DNA of 55,096 nucleotides from Acidobacteriota bacterium. Its GTDB lineage: Bacteria > Acidobacteriota > Terriglobia > Terriglobales > Acidobacteriaceae. Of the stretch, positions 54,117 through 55,096 are shown piece by piece (position 1 is the first letter of the stretch; each line of letters opens with the position of its first letter). Position numbers and translations under genes: made by a program. The notes beneath the pieces are model-generated. The model had not been told where the DNA came from, made no database searches, and saw nothing but the letters and a program-made list of their open reading frames with translations. The DNA is taken from positions 1-55,096 of the forward strand of contig JAJZEA010000017.1 in assembly GCA_021851335.1 (NCBI GenBank), in the 5' to 3' direction.

Positions 54117-55096
54117 TCATTCCGCCGGATGGACAGTCAACACAATCCGGCGATATGAGGTTAAACGCGGCGTTCCGTCATCGGTGACAGCCAGGATGAT
54201 GTGCATCACTCCGGCACCATGGCAGGGAGCCAGGCCAGAAATCCACATCGGACTGCATGCGGAAATGGCCCGCACTTTCGCAACTGCAGTGGTGCCGCCA
54301 ATCACTTCCACGCTTGCCCCGTGCTGTCCCGTCAGTCCGGCTTCAGGGTACAAAAACCACTGGTAGCTGAGTTTCTGATGATCCGGATCATGGGTTGCCG
54401 ACGCATCAAGCGGGATTGTTTGCCCGACTGTGGCGTCCACAAAGATGGGTCCGCTGCCGCTGCTGCCATTCACCACCACGATCGGCGGATGATTCGCATG
54501 CGCGAAATCGCGAACGGTCCAGTCCATGCGCGCGGCAAAATCGTTCTGGAAGGCGCTGCGCCAGCGCCAGATCGTCGCCTGATCGGAGACGTGTTCGTGG
54601 CCGTCCATGCCCTCAACCGCATCCTGCGATGTCGTGCGTGCAAACTCGTCCCCGCCCTGGGTCCAGATTGGATGCGTCTCTCCGTAGGGCTGCAAAAAAA
54701 CGTACCGTCCGCCCCATCCGCCCCAGTCCGGACGCATCGCTCCGTCCAGTCCGTTGTCGATCAGATTCAGAAAGCTTGGCGTATCGCCTTCCATGATGAA
54801 CATGTACTTTGGATATTTCGCGCCAAGCGGGCCTTTGCTGCGGATATTCCTGTCCAGCCAGTCGTTGGTCACCACAGAAAAATCCGCTCCATCGCCGTTG
54901 CGATAGTAGCGATCGCCGCTGATCCCGGTCCAAGTAGCCAGATAGTAGCCGCTGGAGTCTGGCATGCTGGGCGTAACCATGTAGTCCAGCGCAGGAAAGT
55001 GTCTGCGAATCCACGGTCCTGCGTCATCCTGATCGGAGATGGAATACACGCGAAGCCGCTTCACCAGCGCATCCAATCGCGCTGCAGAGACGGACT
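54117..55096 (-). CDS. Sde182/DUF1593-type nucleoside-hydrolase-like protein, C-terminal part
   Basis: The gene is open at the window edge; 325 residues are visible. LRVYSISDQDDAGPWIRRHF, YYLATWTGISGDRYYRNG, WLDRNIRSKGPLGAKYPKYM, then GDTPSFLNLIDNGL and WGGWGGRYVF match the nucleoside-hydrolase-like domain of Sde182-type (DUF1593) proteins. The last 110 residues (PIVVVNGSSGSGPIFVDATV to SYRRIVLTVHP) form the Ig-like Sde182 C-terminal domain. Family members are exported and linked to plant polysaccharide use; the true substrate is unsettled. The missing N-terminus would hold the signal peptide and metal-binding Asp motif. Confidence 0.85.
   Translation of the reverse strand, partial: SVSAARLDALVKRLRVYSISDQDDAGPWIRRHFPALDYMVTPSMPDSSGYYLATWTGISGDRYYRNGDGADFSVVTNDWLDRNIRSKGPLGAKYPKYMFIMEGDTPSFLNLIDNGLDGAMRPDWGGWGGRYVFLQPYGETHPIWTQGGDEFARTTSQDAVEGMDGHEHVSDQATIWRWRSAFQNDFAARMDWTVRDFAHANHPPIVVVNGSSGSGPIFVDATVGQTIPLDASATHDPDHQKLSYQWFLYPEAGLTGQHGASVEVIGGTTAVAKVRAISACSPMWISGLAPCHGAGVMHIILAVTDDGTPRLTSYRRIVLTVHPAE

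Overview
The window is a high-GC (roughly 60% or more), densely coded stretch of a Gram-negative bacterial chromosome. Its best fit is the phylum Acidobacteriota, probably family Acidobacteriaceae. I infer this from gene content and style: large secreted FG-GAP/Ig-like proteins, carboxypeptidase-regulatory-domain outer-membrane barrels, CHASE2 cyclases, DUF4384/caspase pairs, and short intergenic repeats built around a GCATTGCATGC core and an ATTCCCTTCGGGAAT hairpin. No rRNA or tRNA is present to test this. Housekeeping anchors are dnaN (408-1529), tgt (34672-35886), rpoD (41548-43242), dnaG (43898-45676), an AlaC-type aminotransferase (47646-48857) and rfbB (49017-50096).

Layout. 1-6039: partial amidohydrolase, dnaN with a long GA-rich upstream region carrying DnaA-box-like words, an MBL-fold hydrolase, a secreted protein and a CHASE2 adenylate cyclase. 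6133-8061: a lipoprotein with two GlcG/HbpS domains, then a 110-bp tandem repeat. 8062-22290: a large respiratory/electron-transfer locus. 22545-26068: a Pycsar-effector-like membrane protein and a secreted caspase/DUF4384 pair. 26299-32124: three exported surface proteins in one run. 32196-35886: tgt and a TPR glycosyltransferase, both with odd internal repeats. 35973-40636: a lower-GC island with a SacI-like restriction enzyme, a D12 adenine methylase, a decayed acyltransferase and a family 2 glycosyltransferase. 40932-47575: rpoD, dnaG and neighbours, separated by composite repeats. 47646-55096: aminotransferase, rfbB, an OmpA-like protein, small exported proteins, a DnaC-like ATPase, a TonB-C-like protein behind a Fur-box-like operator, and a partial Sde182-type protein.

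The most notable system is 8062-22290. A NuoE-NuoF fusion (NADH, FMN, Fe-S) is translationally coupled to a 744-residue protein that joins NuoG/HoxU-like ferredoxin domains, two cyclic-nucleotide-binding domains and a DmsB/HybA-like four-cluster ferredoxin. A histidine-rich five-helix membrane protein and a membrane-anchored decaheme cytochrome follow. Convergent to these lie an outer-membrane beta-barrel gene and a 1320-residue decaheme cytochrome fused to an LVIVD beta-propeller. A further multiheme cytochrome is transcribed divergently. I read this as a possible NADH-to-cell-surface electron conduit whose Fe-S hub is gated by a cyclic nucleotide. A CHASE2 adenylate cyclase about 4 kb upstream could supply that nucleotide. 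Linkage and gating are inferences; the domain content is read directly from the translations.

Intergenic space is unusually repeat-rich. At least six sites carry parts of one composite repeat, including a run of about 27 hexamers between dnaG and rpoD.
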